A DNA stretch of 64,000 bases, taken from the NCBI GenBank assembly GCA_019459455.1, contig JAIBEX010000020.1:186001-250000 (forward strand), in the 5' to 3' direction. Shown one piece after another: positions 1-9,070 of the stretch. Numbering within the stretch: the stretch's first letter is position 1; the number at the start of each line of letters is the position of its first letter. The notes below the pieces were generated by a model. That model saw nothing but the letters and a program-made list of their open reading frames with translations, made no database searches and was not told the origin of the DNA. This DNA is from Weeksellaceae bacterium (GTDB taxonomy: Bacteria; Bacteroidota; Bacteroidia; Flavobacteriales; Weeksellaceae). Position numbers and translations under genes: made by a program.

Positions 1-1
1 C

Positions 2-847
2 AGAAAACTGAGGGATGATAAGATGCGTATCGTGGGAGACAGCATTGTTTCAAACGAGATTACGCCCCTTTCTTACGGATATATTGACGAGAAAGACATC
101 CTGAAAAGTGTATACGTGTGGGAAATTATCGATTTGAATGATAAAATTAACCAGCCGTTCTATTATAACACCGAAACCGGTTTCAACACGCAAACCAAAT
201 CCATGTACCAGGTTTTGCTTGATGCAGCATTGTCGGGTAAAATAACGGAAGTTTATGAGGAGGAGGATTTCCTTACTAAACTTTCCCCCGAAGGTATTTT
301 GAAGAGACTGGAATCGACAAGGGTGGATGACGCTTTGATCGATATCTACAACTCAGGACGTACACCTACACAGGAAGAGATTGAAAGATACACTGACCGT
401 ATCCGTACCACTTCAGACAAAATTGAGTTGGTTAAGATTATGGGAATGTGGTTCATTGACAAAAGAGACGGACAGATGAAGTACCGACCTTTGGGTATTG
501 CTGCATTAGGTCCGGACCCTTCAGTGGCTGGCCAGGTAGGTCCTGACGGACAGCCGATTGGCGGAGACGATGCATATATTGACCTGTTCTGGATCTATTA
601 TCCTGATGCGAGAAACGTATTGGCCAATAACAAGGTGTATAACAAGAAAAACTCCGCTTCGGACTTAAGTTTTGATGATTTGCTGAATGCAAGAAGATTC
701 TCCGCTGTAATATATAAATCTTCAAACGGTTTGGGTGAAGGTACCATTAAGGATTATATTCCGAGAAATGCTGAAGAGCAGATTGAAGAAAGTAACCGGA
801 TTAAAAGTCAGATCCTTGCAATGGAAAATGAAATGTGGAATTATTAA
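2..847 (+). CDS. gldN: GldN, type IX secretion/gliding motor protein (5' end outside window)
   Basis: The frame is open to base 2, so the first ATG (base 23) is internal and the N-terminus with its signal peptide lies outside the window. The visible part, about 280 residues, has the GldN/PorN pattern: a PLSYGYIDEKD segment, a VWEIIDLNDKINQPFYY segment, and a core reading KIMGMWFIDKRDGQMKYRPL. GldN is a periplasmic partner of GldK, GldL and GldM in the type IX secretion ring and gliding motor. gldK, gldL and gldM would be expected just upstream. A strong terminator follows directly, so this looks like the last gene of the operon. The family assignment is from recognised sequence pattern. Confidence 0.9.
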   Translation, partial: RKLRDDKMRIVGDSIVSNEITPLSYGYIDEKDILKSVYVWEIIDLNDKINQPFYYNTETGFNTQTKSMYQVLLDAALSGKITEVYEEEDFLTKLSPEGILKRLESTRVDDALIDIYNSGRTPTQEEIERYTDRIRTTSDKIELVKIMGMWFIDKRDGQMKYRPLGIAALGPDPSVAGQVGPDGQPIGGDDAYIDLFWIYYPDARNVLANNKVYNKKNSASDLSFDDLLNARRFSAVIYKSSNGLGEGTIKDYIPRNAEEQIEESNRIKSQILAMENEMWNY

Positions 848-866
848 TATCACTTTTGAATAATAG

Positions 867-898
867 AAAACCTGAGTATCTTTACTCAGGTTTTTTTT
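867..898 (+). terminator. Rho-independent terminator after gldN
   Basis: An 8-bp stem (CCTGAGTA/TACTCAGG) with a short loop is followed by eight T's. It closes the gldN transcript and overlaps the candidate TTG start at 897 of the next gene, which argues for the ATG at 909 instead. Confidence 0.9.
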
Positions 899-908
899 GT
901 CAATTATT

Positions 909-1946
909 ATGAGAGAAGTTGATTATATTATTGTTGGCGACGGTTATGCGGCGCTTTTTTTTGCCCATCAGCTAATCAAGGCCGGCAAGGAATTCGTTCT
1001 TTATAGTGAAGGTAAAAAAGGAGCCTCGCAGGTTTCCGCAGGAATCGTTAATCCTGTGGTCCTTAAAAAATTTACTACATTTTGGCTTGCGCAGGAACAG
1101 ATAGACGCACTGAAAGATACCCTGACTGAAATCGCCACATACACGGGGAAAAATTATCTTGTTGAAGAATCAATTCACCGCATCTTTCACGATGAAAAGG
1201 AGAGGGAACTTTGGCTTAAGAAGGCTCAAACTGAAGATCTTTCACCATTCTTAAACATAGATTTCAAATCCCTTGACAAGGTACATAATCCTTTTGGTGC
1301 CGGTAAGGTAAACCAGTCCGCCAGGCTTGACGTTGACCGGTTTTTTGCTGATATGCTGTCGTATCTTAAAGAGCAGGGTCATCTTATAGAAAAACGGTTT
1401 GATTACAGTAAACTGGATGCTGCAAAATCAACCTACGCAGCGCTGGTGTACCGGAGCATTGTTTTCTGTGAAGGGATGGGTGTTGTAAACAATCCATATT
1501 TCGCGCAGATTCCGGTGGTTCCTAATAAGGGTCATCATTTAAAGGTCATACTCTCAACTCCCCTTAATAACTCTTACACCCTCAAGAAGAAGCACTTCCT
1601 TTTTCCCATGAACAGTGAGTCGTATTATTACGGAGGAACCTATGACCGGCATCAGTTAGAGGATGGTACGGATGATTCAGCCACGGAAGAGCTCGTAAAG
1701 GGCCTGGAAGAACTTTATCCGCATGCCTTTGAAGTGGAGGAGGTGAACTTCGGATTCCGACCCACCGTAAAAGACCGCCGCCCCATTTTAGGGAGCAATA
1801 TTCTGTACCCTAATTTGTACGTATTTAATGGATTGGGCGCCAGAGGAATTTTGAACGGTAACTATTTTGCGAAGACCCTTGTAAATCACATTGAAGCTGG
1901 TGTTCCGTTACCCGACGAAGTCAATTTAAAAAGGTTTCAGCCTTAA
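909..1946 (+). CDS. FAD-dependent oxidoreductase, DadA/glycine-oxidase-like
   Basis: A 345-residue flavoprotein of the DAO fold. The N-terminal dinucleotide-binding motif is DYIIVGDGYAALFFA, where VGDGYA replaces the usual GxGxxG. The C-terminal FAD-contact region reads FGFRPTVKDRRPILG and then NGLGARGILNG, as in D-amino-acid or glycine oxidase relatives. It has no signal peptide, so it is probably cytoplasmic. The substrate cannot be told from sequence. I chose the ATG at 909 because the upstream in-frame TTG at 897 sits in the T-tract of the gldN terminator. It stands alone between that terminator and the tRNA gene. Confidence 0.8.
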   Translation: MREVDYIIVGDGYAALFFAHQLIKAGKEFVLYSEGKKGASQVSAGIVNPVVLKKFTTFWLAQEQIDALKDTLTEIATYTGKNYLVEESIHRIFHDEKERELWLKKAQTEDLSPFLNIDFKSLDKVHNPFGAGKVNQSARLDVDRFFADMLSYLKEQGHLIEKRFDYSKLDAAKSTYAALVYRSIVFCEGMGVVNNPYFAQIPVVPNKGHHLKVILSTPLNNSYTLKKKHFLFPMNSESYYYGGTYDRHQLEDGTDDSATEELVKGLEELYPHAFEVEEVNFGFRPTVKDRRPILGSNILYPNLYVFNGLGARGILNGNYFAKTLVNHIEAGVPLPDEVNLKRFQP

Positions 1947-1992
1947 TTAATTTTGTTATTACGGAAATTTAAAGTATTTTTGCCCACCATTC

Positions 1993-2079
1993 AGAGAGGT
2001 GTCCGAGTGGTTGAAGGAGCTAGCCTGGAAAGCTAGTATACGGGTAACTGTATCGAGGGTTCGAATCCCTTCCTCTCTA
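1993..2079 (+). tRNA. tRNA-Ser (anticodon GGA)
   Basis: A full class II tRNA. The 7-bp acceptor stem (AGAGAGG, 1993-1999, with CCTCTCT, 2072-2078) is perfect. The anticodon arm is CTAGC-CTGGAAA-GCTAG with GGA at 2027-2029. There is a long variable arm, and the T-arm loop is TTCGAAT. CCA is not encoded, as is common in this phylum. It reads UCC and UCU serine codons. Confidence 0.96.
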
Positions 2080-2084
2080 CAAAC

Positions 2085-2117
2085 TAAAAAGCCTGCTGTG
2101 TAACAGCGGGCTTTTTC
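2085..2117 (+). terminator. Terminator after tRNA-Ser
   Basis: The arms AGCCTGCTGT and ACAGCGGGCT (one G-T pair) flank a GTA loop and are followed by a run of five T's. It starts only a few bases after the tRNA 3' end. Confidence 0.85.
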
Positions 2118-2231
2118 ATGCTTTAACAATGCTCTTCTTTTTGAGAACCTGGAACATAAAGCAAGCGTTCCTAAAAAAAGGAAGCACATCATAATGATGC
2201 CCTTCCATTCTCTGTTTAACATTACCAGATA

Positions 2232-2771
2232 TTAAAGTCTGGTTTCGGTATTATCGTTATACCATTTTTCGTAAGTTGCACGGGCGTCGTCTTCATTTCT
2301 TGGTTTGTAACCCATGTAGATCCCGCCATCTTTAATTTCTGACTCATACCTTTGTGCTTCATCTTCAGGAATACCAGCACCTGTTAGAGCTCCTACCAGA
2401 CCGCCTGTTGCAGCACCTGCACCAGCACCTGCCAATCCTGCTGCCAACGGACCTGCGATTACAAGACCAAGGCCTGGAAGCAATACATTAGATCCGATTG
2501 CGGCAATTGCTCCTACAACAGCTCCGATTCCACCTCCAATAAGAGAACCTGTTCCTGCGTTTTCCGCAACCTTATCTCCTAATTCGGTGTCGTTGTCACT
2601 GTTTGTAAAGTGCGTGTCACGGGTTTTGTCAGACATCATTACATTGATGTCATCTTTGCTGTATCCCCTTCCATGCAAATCTTCAAAAGCGCTGTCAGCT
2701 TCTTCTCTCGTTCTGAATACTCTCGAAACATAATCATTTCTGAATTCTGGTCTGTACTGTTGATTTTCCAT
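2232..2771 (-). CDS. General stress protein-like glycine-zipper protein (YflT-type N-terminus)
   Basis: A 179-residue protein. Residues 15-60 (VFRTREEADSAFEDLHGRGY and on) resemble the heat-induced/general stress YflT domain, which pairs a beta strand with an amphipathic helix. The middle, about residues 75-130, is very rich in Gly and Ala with GxxxG spacing (glycine zipper). It probably inserts in or associates with membrane. The tail ends in a charged helix (ATYEKWYNDN). It is a single gene with a 190-bp upstream region and no obvious partner. It is known as a stress-associated family; the exact role is unknown. Confidence 0.7.
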   Translation of the reverse strand: MENQQYRPEFRNDYVSRVFRTREEADSAFEDLHGRGYSKDDINVMMSDKTRDTHFTNSDNDTELGDKVAENAGTGSLIGGGIGAVVGAIAAIGSNVLLPGLGLVIAGPLAAGLAGAGAGAATGGLVGALTGAGIPEDEAQRYESEIKDGGIYMGYKPRNEDDARATYEKWYNDNTETRL

Positions 2772-2961
2772 AATAGTAAAAAATTTTAATGTTAATATTT
2801 TGTTTTAGTTCTGCCGTAAAATTCAATTACGATGCCACGCGAAGGAACCTTAACATTGTTTAACATAATTTTTTTGTGATGATAGGGGAAGTTGGATTGT
2901 TGAAAATCGGAATCCAGGTGAACCTCAGGTGCTTACCTTAATTGCTTTCAATACAAAGGAG

Positions 2962-3978
2962 TTATTCTGAGAATTCCCCCCGGAGGTTCTGGGAAAAATG
3001 GTGGGCAAAAGTTCCTTCGTAGTTCGCGTTGTCCAGAAGATGCATGGCTTTGGTAATAGCGCTTTCCGCGGTCATGTCTTTGCCGCTGATGGCACCTATC
3101 CTGTTGAAGATATCACTATTTTCGTATTTTCCAAACGTAATTCCCCCGGAAATGCACTGGGTGACTACTACAATCTCGGCCCCGTTTTCGCGGATCTTTC
3201 TCAGTACCTTTTCGGTCTTTTCGCTGCTGAAGATGGTGCCGCTGCCAAAAACCTGCAGGATCAGCACTTTCATTTTAGGAATTTCCGTGAAATAATCCAG
3301 GGTCATGCCGGGGAAAATCCGCCAGAACAGAACTTCCTGCGAAATATGGGGATCCACTGAAAATGATACGTCTGCAGCACTTCTGTATAGGAAGTCCTTC
3401 TCAATGTTAAGATGTACGCCGGACTGTCCCAGGATTGGGTAGTTGGGGCTTTGGTAGGCATCAAAATACTCCGCTGAATATTTAAGTGTGCGGTTTCCAC
3501 GCAGCAATTTGTATTCAAAATAAACAGCAACCTCCTGCACCACAGCCTCCTCGTTTTCGTACAGACTCGCATAGTAGAGGCTGGTAAGCAGATTTTCTTT
3601 GGCATCGGTACGCAAATCACCAATTGGCAGCTGCGACCCGGTCAGGATTACGGGTTTCCGCAGCCCTTTAAGCATGAAGCTTAGAGCCGAAGCAGTGTAG
3701 GACATGGTATCTGTACCGTGCAGGATCAGGAAACCGTCGTATGAACCGTAATTCTTCCCGATATAATTCGCGATCTGTTTCCACTCCGCGGGTCCCAAAT
3801 CCGATGAATCCAGTGGTTTCTCAAACGAATGGACGCTAACCTCGCATTCCAGCAGTTTCATTTCGGGAATCTTGCTGAAGATGTTTGAAAAATTGAATGG
3901 CATGAGGGCACCGGTTTCATAATTTTTTTCCATTCCGATGGTTCCGCCGGTGTAAATGAGGAGCACTTTTCGTTTCAT
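2962..3978 (-). CDS. ansA: Type I (cytoplasmic) L-asparaginase
   Basis: A 338-residue enzyme hydrolysing L-asparagine to aspartate and ammonia. Both catalytic threonine motifs are present: LLIYTGGTIGM at residues 6-16 and ILHGTDTMSYTASAL near residue 85. A later TGSQLPIGDLRTDAKEN segment is also typical of the family. There is no signal peptide, which fits the cytoplasmic type I enzyme. Its length is normal. It is divergent from the L,D-transpeptidase gene and appears to be transcribed alone. Confidence 0.93.
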   Translation of the reverse strand: MKRKVLLIYTGGTIGMEKNYETGALMPFNFSNIFSKIPEMKLLECEVSVHSFEKPLDSSDLGPAEWKQIANYIGKNYGSYDGFLILHGTDTMSYTASALSFMLKGLRKPVILTGSQLPIGDLRTDAKENLLTSLYYASLYENEEAVVQEVAVYFEYKLLRGNRTLKYSAEYFDAYQSPNYPILGQSGVHLNIEKDFLYRSAADVSFSVDPHISQEVLFWRIFPGMTLDYFTEIPKMKVLILQVFGSGTIFSSEKTEKVLRKIRENGAEIVVVTQCISGGITFGKYENSDIFNRIGAISGKDMTAESAITKAMHLLDNANYEGTFAHHFSQNLRGEFSE

Positions 3979-4149
3979 GGATGTAAATTTACATTAAATT
4001 GTAAAGATTATAAAATGGCTCCGGAAAACCTACGTCCTGTTTTGCGATAAAAATTTATGATACGTTATAAGATTCTCACACAACTTTTAATAATTCCTTA
4101 CAGCCTTCATTTGGTACCATTCTTGAGTCGCTTTAGCAAAAGGATATTT

Positions 4150-5151
4150 ATGAAGCTCAGCACCAGAGAGACCGTTCACTCGGTTATTATTGGCCTTATT
4201 ACAATCAGCATCATCAGCTGCACAAAAAGCGAAAGTATTGTAAACACTTCGGAAGCCCCGGTTGACAATTCCCTGCAAATTGAAAAGAAAAAATCAGACT
4301 CTATAATACAGGATTCGATTAAACGCGCGGCAGAACGTATTAAGTTTTCATCCTTCCTCTTTCCAAAAAATGGCAAAGATTCTGCCATGGCGGCATTCAG
4401 CAAGGAATTTACTGATGAAGAGCAGTACACGATTCTTGCGCTAAACCGTTTGGACCGAAAAAACCGCTGGCGGGCCGACACCCTCATAATCCCTGAAAAA
4501 ATTGAAACTGATTTCCTTCGCTATTCTCCATTTCCTGCCAGACTGGATTCGCTTCAGGCGGTGAAAAAGATGGTTTTCTTTTCGTACGCCATACATGCAT
4601 ATGCCCTGTATGAAGGTGGTAACCTTGTAAAATGGGGACCTTCGAGCCTTGGTAAGAAATCTACCCCTACGAAGAAGGGCCTTATGTTCGCGAACTGGAA
4701 AAAAGAGGTGGCGATCTCTACTTCTAATTCAGAATGGAAACTCCGGTGGAATTTCAATATCCACAATACTGCCGGCATTGGGTGGCACCAGTACGATTTA
4801 CCGGGCTTCCACGCGTCGCATTCGTGTTTAAGACTCCTTGAGGAAGATGCTAAATGGATGTATACGTGGGCAGATCAGTGGATTCTGGCAAATCAGGGGC
4901 AGACCGTTGCTGCTAAGGGTACACCAGTCATTGTTTTCGGAGAAGCAGATTTCACTACTAAACCCTGGCTCAAACTCCTCTCAGATCCCACGGCGAATGA
5001 CATTTCAGTGGAGGAAATGAACGGGGTATTTGTCCCGCATTTGGAAGAAATATTAAGCGAGCAGAAAAATTCTGAAGAGTTACGGAGCAAGCAACTGCTA
5101 AGCTCTGAAAAGGAAAAGGGTGCACTTAGAAATAAAAAGGAAGCAGCTTAA
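4150..5151 (+). CDS. L,D-transpeptidase (YkuD-like) lipoprotein
   Basis: From the ATG at 4150 the protein is 333 residues and opens with a lipoprotein signal (GLITISIISC, then TKSES). A start at 4057 would add 31 residues before this signal and is unlikely. The catalytic region is HNTAGIGWHQYDLPGF followed by HASHSCLRL, matching the L,D-transpeptidase HxxxxxxSxxCxR block with Cys as nucleophile and SHSC in place of the usual S(H/x)GC. Such enzymes crosslink peptidoglycan or attach proteins to it in the periplasm. The C-terminal 50 residues are charged and low in complexity. It is a monocistronic gene that converges on the next pair. Confidence 0.82.
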   Translation: MKLSTRETVHSVIIGLITISIISCTKSESIVNTSEAPVDNSLQIEKKKSDSIIQDSIKRAAERIKFSSFLFPKNGKDSAMAAFSKEFTDEEQYTILALNRLDRKNRWRADTLIIPEKIETDFLRYSPFPARLDSLQAVKKMVFFSYAIHAYALYEGGNLVKWGPSSLGKKSTPTKKGLMFANWKKEVAISTSNSEWKLRWNFNIHNTAGIGWHQYDLPGFHASHSCLRLLEEDAKWMYTWADQWILANQGQTVAAKGTPVIVFGEADFTTKPWLKLLSDPTANDISVEEMNGVFVPHLEEILSEQKNSEELRSKQLLSSEKEKGALRNKKEAA

Positions 5152-5154
5152 TTC

Positions 5155-5673
5155 CTAACCTTCATGAGGAAGGGTTGAGCCAATCGCAAATTTTCTCAGT
5201 TCTTTCATTTGGTCTTTTGCCCTGTTCTGCCCCCATTGGGCAGCAAGATAGGTTAGCCCAATAAAAGCAAGCATAAGGAAGGAGACCGGCAGCGCCCAGT
5301 TATACTCATCCAGTTTTAACTGTACTCCGACGAACCAGAATGTAATGAATACCATCCACAAGATTCCGAAAAGAAAATACAGGAACATAAAGAAAGTCCA
5401 GACGGCAGGACTCGGCCCAAACACGCCGCGAACTGCTGTTTTGCCCTCTTCCAGTTCGGTACGCAGGGCCAGATTGGGTTTCCAGTAATCATCTGTTTCT
5501 GTAATCACCGTTATCGTGGCCGTTTCGCGGTTGATATTACCGTTGAACTCTTCCCTGTTTTGCTCCAGAAAGATTCTGAGATTACGCGCGTATTCTTCCG
5601 GCGAGAGCGAAGTGTACATTTTAAATCTTGGTCGGGACCGCATCTTGTCGAGCGTGCTTTCTTCTGTTTTCAT
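5155..5673 (-). CDS. Membrane protein of unknown function
   Basis: A 172-residue protein. About 90 soluble N-terminal residues, with a stretch reading FLEQNREEFNGNINRETATI, precede two or three hydrophobic segments (around residues 93-120 and 130-150). It ends in a short basic tail. The ATG overlaps the stop of the upstream aspartyl-protease/PDZ gene by 4 bases (ATGA), so the two are translationally coupled and probably act together. I do not recognise the family; no function is assigned. Confidence 0.6.
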   Translation of the reverse strand: MKTEESTLDKMRSRPRFKMYTSLSPEEYARNLRIFLEQNREEFNGNINRETATITVITETDDYWKPNLALRTELEEGKTAVRGVFGPSPAVWTFFMFLYFLFGILWMVFITFWFVGVQLKLDEYNWALPVSFLMLAFIGLTYLAAQWGQNRAKDQMKELRKFAIGSTLPHEG

Positions 5674-7007
5674 TTGCTGTCGGTATACGGTACTGGATCT
5701 TCGAGGTAGAAACTGAATTTCATGATTTGACCGCCGCGATCTACCTCCACTGTTATTCTTTTACCTGCTTCAGATTTCATTAAGGACATGATCTGCTCGA
5801 GCTTCATGTCGGCAGCTTTTCCACCGTTAATACGCGTAATTTTATCCCCTTTTCGGATTCCTGCACGATAAGCGGGGGAGTCGGCGCGGCTTCCCGCAAC
5901 GGAATACTCCGGCTTCAGGGTAAAAAGATATTGAAATTCATTGGTGCTTATTGCAAAACCACTCGCATCGTCCGAATGTCTTGGTGAGGGGTTGGCTACT
6001 TTTACAATATCCTTATCCCAAAACATTCCGTCGTGCTTGATATCCAGTCCGCTCATATTAAAATGGAAGGGATCCTGGAAATTCCGGTTCTTTTTCAGGT
6101 ACAGTTTCCTGTTCGGATAATCGACGATGACAGTGAAACGACGCAGGATCTCACTTCCCAGCGAGCCTTTACGGTCTTTAACCAGGTTTAGGTGCTGTAT
6201 TGAAAATTCATCCGGCATCGCCATCAGGGGTTTCTCCATGATGAAATTCTGCAGGTAAAGCCGGTGGATCCGGCTTCTTTTGCCATAGATATCTCCGTTG
6301 AACCCCCTACCCAAAAAGTCGTCAATATTGGGGCGGTTATATTGAAAGTCCGGAATCATGCTGGGAAAAAGCCACAGGGGATCACTATTTCCGAGATCGA
6401 CCAGAAGTTTGGAATCTTTTTTCTCATGGGTTTGCTCCACGCCGGCAGTAAGATATGGTTTGTTAAGTTCAAGCGTAATAGGTATCTCTGAAAATTTTCT
6501 TGTTTCTTTGGGTGCGAGTCTTCTCTTTGAGTACACGGTCAGCCTTTTGGTGATATAATCAATCTTCACGGGATGGTTTTTGAAGAAGTGATAACCGATA
6601 ATACCGTTTACCGGAATTCCTACATGGGATGAGAAGTTGAATTCTTCATTTAGGATTACAAAGATGGTGTGGCCGTAATCCTTTAGATTCTTACCGACCT
6701 GGACAATGTTGTTGATTGATTTCAGGCCTTCGATTTCTGTGTTTCCACCGAGTCCGGAGAATTTTACCTTTTCCACATCGTAAAATTTCAGTTCTTTCTG
6801 TTCCAGGCTGAAAAGCAGGCTTTCGGCAACACCCGTATCCAGCAGGAAGGTGAGTTCCACACCGTTTACGGTAATAGGTATGAAAATAAGGTTGTTGATG
6901 AGTTGGAAGGGAATCACTTCCTTCTTCACATCCTCCTGAAAACGGAAACCCTCCTGCGCACTGCCGAGACTGAAGATGAAGAGGAAAAAAATATAAAGAA
7001 ATTTCAC
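5670..7007 (-). CDS. Retropepsin-like aspartyl protease with C-terminal PDZ domain
   Basis: A 445-residue protein with a signal peptide (FLYIFFLFIFSLGSAQ). Residues 45-65 hold a pepsin-type active-site loop, FLLDTGVAESLLF (DTG). A second half-site, LLVDLGNSDPLW near residue 200, has DLG in place of DTG. The C-terminal 100 residues form a PDZ domain (SPAYRAGIRKGDKITRINGG). It is probably periplasmic or cell-surface. The family occurs widely in Bacteroidota and its substrates are unknown. The downstream membrane protein gene overlaps it by 4 bases. Confidence 0.78.
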   Translation of the reverse strand: MKFLYIFFLFIFSLGSAQEGFRFQEDVKKEVIPFQLINNLIFIPITVNGVELTFLLDTGVAESLLFSLEQKELKFYDVEKVKFSGLGGNTEIEGLKSINNIVQVGKNLKDYGHTIFVILNEEFNFSSHVGIPVNGIIGYHFFKNHPVKIDYITKRLTVYSKRRLAPKETRKFSEIPITLELNKPYLTAGVEQTHEKKDSKLLVDLGNSDPLWLFPSMIPDFQYNRPNIDDFLGRGFNGDIYGKRSRIHRLYLQNFIMEKPLMAMPDEFSIQHLNLVKDRKGSLGSEILRRFTVIVDYPNRKLYLKKNRNFQDPFHFNMSGLDIKHDGMFWDKDIVKVANPSPRHSDDASGFAISTNEFQYLFTLKPEYSVAGSRADSPAYRAGIRKGDKITRINGGKAADMKLEQIMSLMKSEAGKRITVEVDRGGQIMKFSFYLEDPVPYTDSK

Positions 7008-7079
7008 AAGATGAAGTTACAAAATCTTTTCAATCAGTTAAAACCAGAAAAAACATTTAATCCTCTGTCCCCGTTATGC

Positions 7080-7628
7080 CTAAAGGTCTCGCGTCACCTT
7101 AATCAGGTTCCCGTTTTCAAAAAAATAGAGACTGCCCAGCCATTCGTTCTTTGTTTTGCGGGGCTGGCCGCGCAGGTCATTCTCGAAGTATTTGCTGAAG
7201 TTCCACGAGTATTTCGTTTGATAGTATCCTGCGTCAATGGCGTAGAGTGGGGCTGTAAATACCGCCGAGCGCTGTTTTGTTGTTTCGTTCAGATTTCCGA
7301 AGCCCTCCATCACAAGGAAAAGCCGGTAACCGTTTTCCTTTGCAAATTTTTCATACGTGGACATAGGAAGACAGTAGGCAGATGGACAGCCATTAGTAAA
7401 AGTATACACAAGTGCTTTGGGATGTTTCCGCAGTTCTTCTCTTAACTGGTGGCCGTTTATTTTGTAAACGGATACAGTATCAGTTTCCGCAAATGAACGG
7501 AGCGGTACAATACGGTTTTGCCGGTCGCGGGTCAGTTTCTTATAATCGTCGGTCAGGCCATATACCGTAACAGAACAGGAGCTCAACATCAGGACGGTGG
7601 TCAGTAATAAAAGAATTCTCATCATCAT
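7080..7628 (-). CDS. Lipoprotein with thioredoxin-like features
   Basis: A 182-residue protein with a lipobox (LLLTTVLMLSSC); any of the first three Met codons could be the start. The segment ALVYTFTNGCPSAYC sits where a thioredoxin fold would carry its redox site, with two Cys five residues apart (CPSAYC). This is a loose match to CxxC thioredoxin proteins. It follows ahcY on the same strand but a strong terminator separates them. Function unknown. Confidence 0.5.
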   Translation of the reverse strand: MMMRILLLLTTVLMLSSCSVTVYGLTDDYKKLTRDRQNRIVPLRSFAETDTVSVYKINGHQLREELRKHPKALVYTFTNGCPSAYCLPMSTYEKFAKENGYRLFLVMEGFGNLNETTKQRSAVFTAPLYAIDAGYYQTKYSWNFSKYFENDLRGQPRKTKNEWLGSLYFFENGNLIKVTRDL

Positions 7629-7650
7629 GTAATATTTCTATCAAATATAT

Positions 7651-7676
7651 AAAAAAAACTCCCCAAAATTGGGGAG
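7651..7676 (-). terminator. Terminator after ahcY
   Basis: On the minus strand the 6-bp stem CTCCCC/GGGGAG around an AATTTT loop is followed by eight T's. It lies between the ahcY stop (7705) and the downstream lipoprotein start. Confidence 0.9.
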
Positions 7677-7704
7677 CCTGTCATTTTGAAACCGTTTATA
7701 AGGT

Positions 7705-9018
7705 TTAGTAACGGTAATATTCCGGCTTATAAGGTCCTTCAACCTCTACACCAATATATTTTGCCTGTTCAGGAGAAAGGGTTTCCAGTTCCACCCCGAT
7801 TTTTTTCAGGTGAAGCATAGCTACTTTCTCGTCCAGTTGCTTTGGAAGCGTATAAACTTCGTTTTTGTAAGCTGCGGAGTTGGTCCAAAGTTCAATTTGA
7901 GCCAACGTCTGGTTGGAGAATGAATTGGACATCACAAAACTCGGGTGCCCGGTTGCACAGCCTAAATTCACCAAACGGCCTTCTGCCAGGACGATGATGT
8001 CCTTCCCGTCCACATTGTAAAGATCTACCTGAGGCTTAATTTCGTTCTTGGTAGCACCATAATTTGCATTCAGCCAGGCCATATCGATTTCATTGTCGAA
8101 ATGTCCGATGTTGCACACGATGGTCTTGTCTTTCATCTTTTTGAAATGTTCACCGGTTACGATGTTGAAATTCCCGGTAGTGGTGATGATGATGTCTGCA
8201 GTTTCGATCACGGAATCCAGTCTTTTTACTTCGTAACCTTCCATCGCAGCTTGTAGCGCACAGATCGGGTCGATTTCCGTAACGGTAACAATGGATCCGG
8301 CTCCTCTGAAAGAAGCGGCAGTACCTTTCCCCACATCTCCAAATCCGCAGACGATCACTCTTCTTCCGGCAAGCATAACGTCGGTGGCTCTTCTTACCGC
8401 ATCAACCGCAGATTCTCTACAACCGTATTTGTTATCGAACTTAGATTTCGTTACAGAATCGTTTACGTTGATGGCCGGCATTACCAGGGTTCCGTTGGCC
8501 ATTCTTTCGTATAAACGGTGTACGCCCGTTGTTGTTTCTTCGGAAAGACCTTTGATGTCCTTCGTCAGTTCCGGATAACGGTCGAAAACCATATTGGTAA
8601 GGTCGCCACCATCATCCAGAATCATGTTCAGCGGTTTTCTGTCTTCACCAAAGAATAAAGTCTGTTCAATACACCAGTCGAATTCCTCTTCGTTCATTCC
8701 TTTCCAGGCATACACCGGGATTCCGGCAGCGGCGATTGCAGCGGCAGCGTGATCCTGGGTGGAGAAGATATTACAGGAAGACCAGGTAACATCGGCACCA
8801 AGAGCGACCAAAGTTTCTATAAGAACAGCGGTCTGGATGGTCATGTGGAGGCATCCGGCGATCCTTGCGCCTTTCAGCGGCTGGCTTGGTCCATACTCCT
8901 CGCGGATGGACATTAAGCCCGGCATTTCTGCTTCGGCAAGCATGATTTCTTTTCTTCCCCATTCGGCTAATGAGATATCCTTAACTTTATAAGGTACGTA
9001 TTGTGTGGTTGTTTCCAT
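7705..9018 (-). CDS. ahcY: Adenosylhomocysteinase (S-adenosyl-L-homocysteine hydrolase)
   Basis: A 437-residue enzyme splitting S-adenosylhomocysteine into adenosine and homocysteine in the methyl cycle; cytoplasmic and NAD-dependent. The NAD-binding loop [17 protein letters not shown] is intact. Family blocks such as [28 protein letters not shown] and [19 protein letters not shown] are present, and it ends in YKPEYYRY as the family does. Its length is normal. It has a near-consensus promoter and its own terminator, so it is monocistronic. Confidence 0.97.
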   Translation of the reverse strand: METTTQYVPYKVKDISLAEWGRKEIMLAEAEMPGLMSIREEYGPSQPLKGARIAGCLHMTIQTAVLIETLVALGADVTWSSCNIFSTQDHAAAAIAAAGIPVYAWKGMNEEEFDWCIEQTLFFGEDRKPLNMILDDGGDLTNMVFDRYPELTKDIKGLSEETTTGVHRLYERMANGTLVMPAINVNDSVTKSKFDNKYGCRESAVDAVRRATDVMLAGRRVIVCGFGDVGKGTAASFRGAGSIVTVTEIDPICALQAAMEGYEVKRLDSVIETADIIITTTGNFNIVTGEHFKKMKDKTIVCNIGHFDNEIDMAWLNANYGATKNEIKPQVDLYNVDGKDIIVLAEGRLVNLGCATGHPSFVMSNSFSNQTLAQIELWTNSAAYKNEVYTLPKQLDEKVAMLHLKKIGVELETLSPEQAKYIGVEVEGPYKPEYYRY

Positions 9019-9037
9019 CTAATTGAAAATATTTTTG

Positions 9038-9068
9038 CAAATTTACAAACTAATTATCTTAAAACAAA
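9038..9068 (-). promoter_or_regulatory. Bacteroidota-type promoter for ahcY
   Basis: On the minus strand a TTTG (-33 box, 9065-9068) is separated by exactly 19 bases from TAAATTTG (9038-9045), a perfect TAnnTTTG -7 box. The predicted transcription start is within about 20 bases of the ahcY ATG at 9018. Confidence 0.75.
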
Positions 9069-9070
9069 AC

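Noticed and set aside
897-908. TTG start for the FAD oxidoreductase
   Set aside because: It lies in the T-tract of the gldN terminator; the ATG at 909 is the next in frame.
1959-2222. Minus-strand reading frame of 87 codons across tRNA-Ser
   Set aside because: It is the antisense of the tRNA and its terminator; the IRTLDTVTRILAFQASSF part is a known artefact of tRNA-Ser antisense frames.
4057-4149. Upstream start for the L,D-transpeptidase
   Set aside because: It would place 31 residues before a clear lipoprotein signal.
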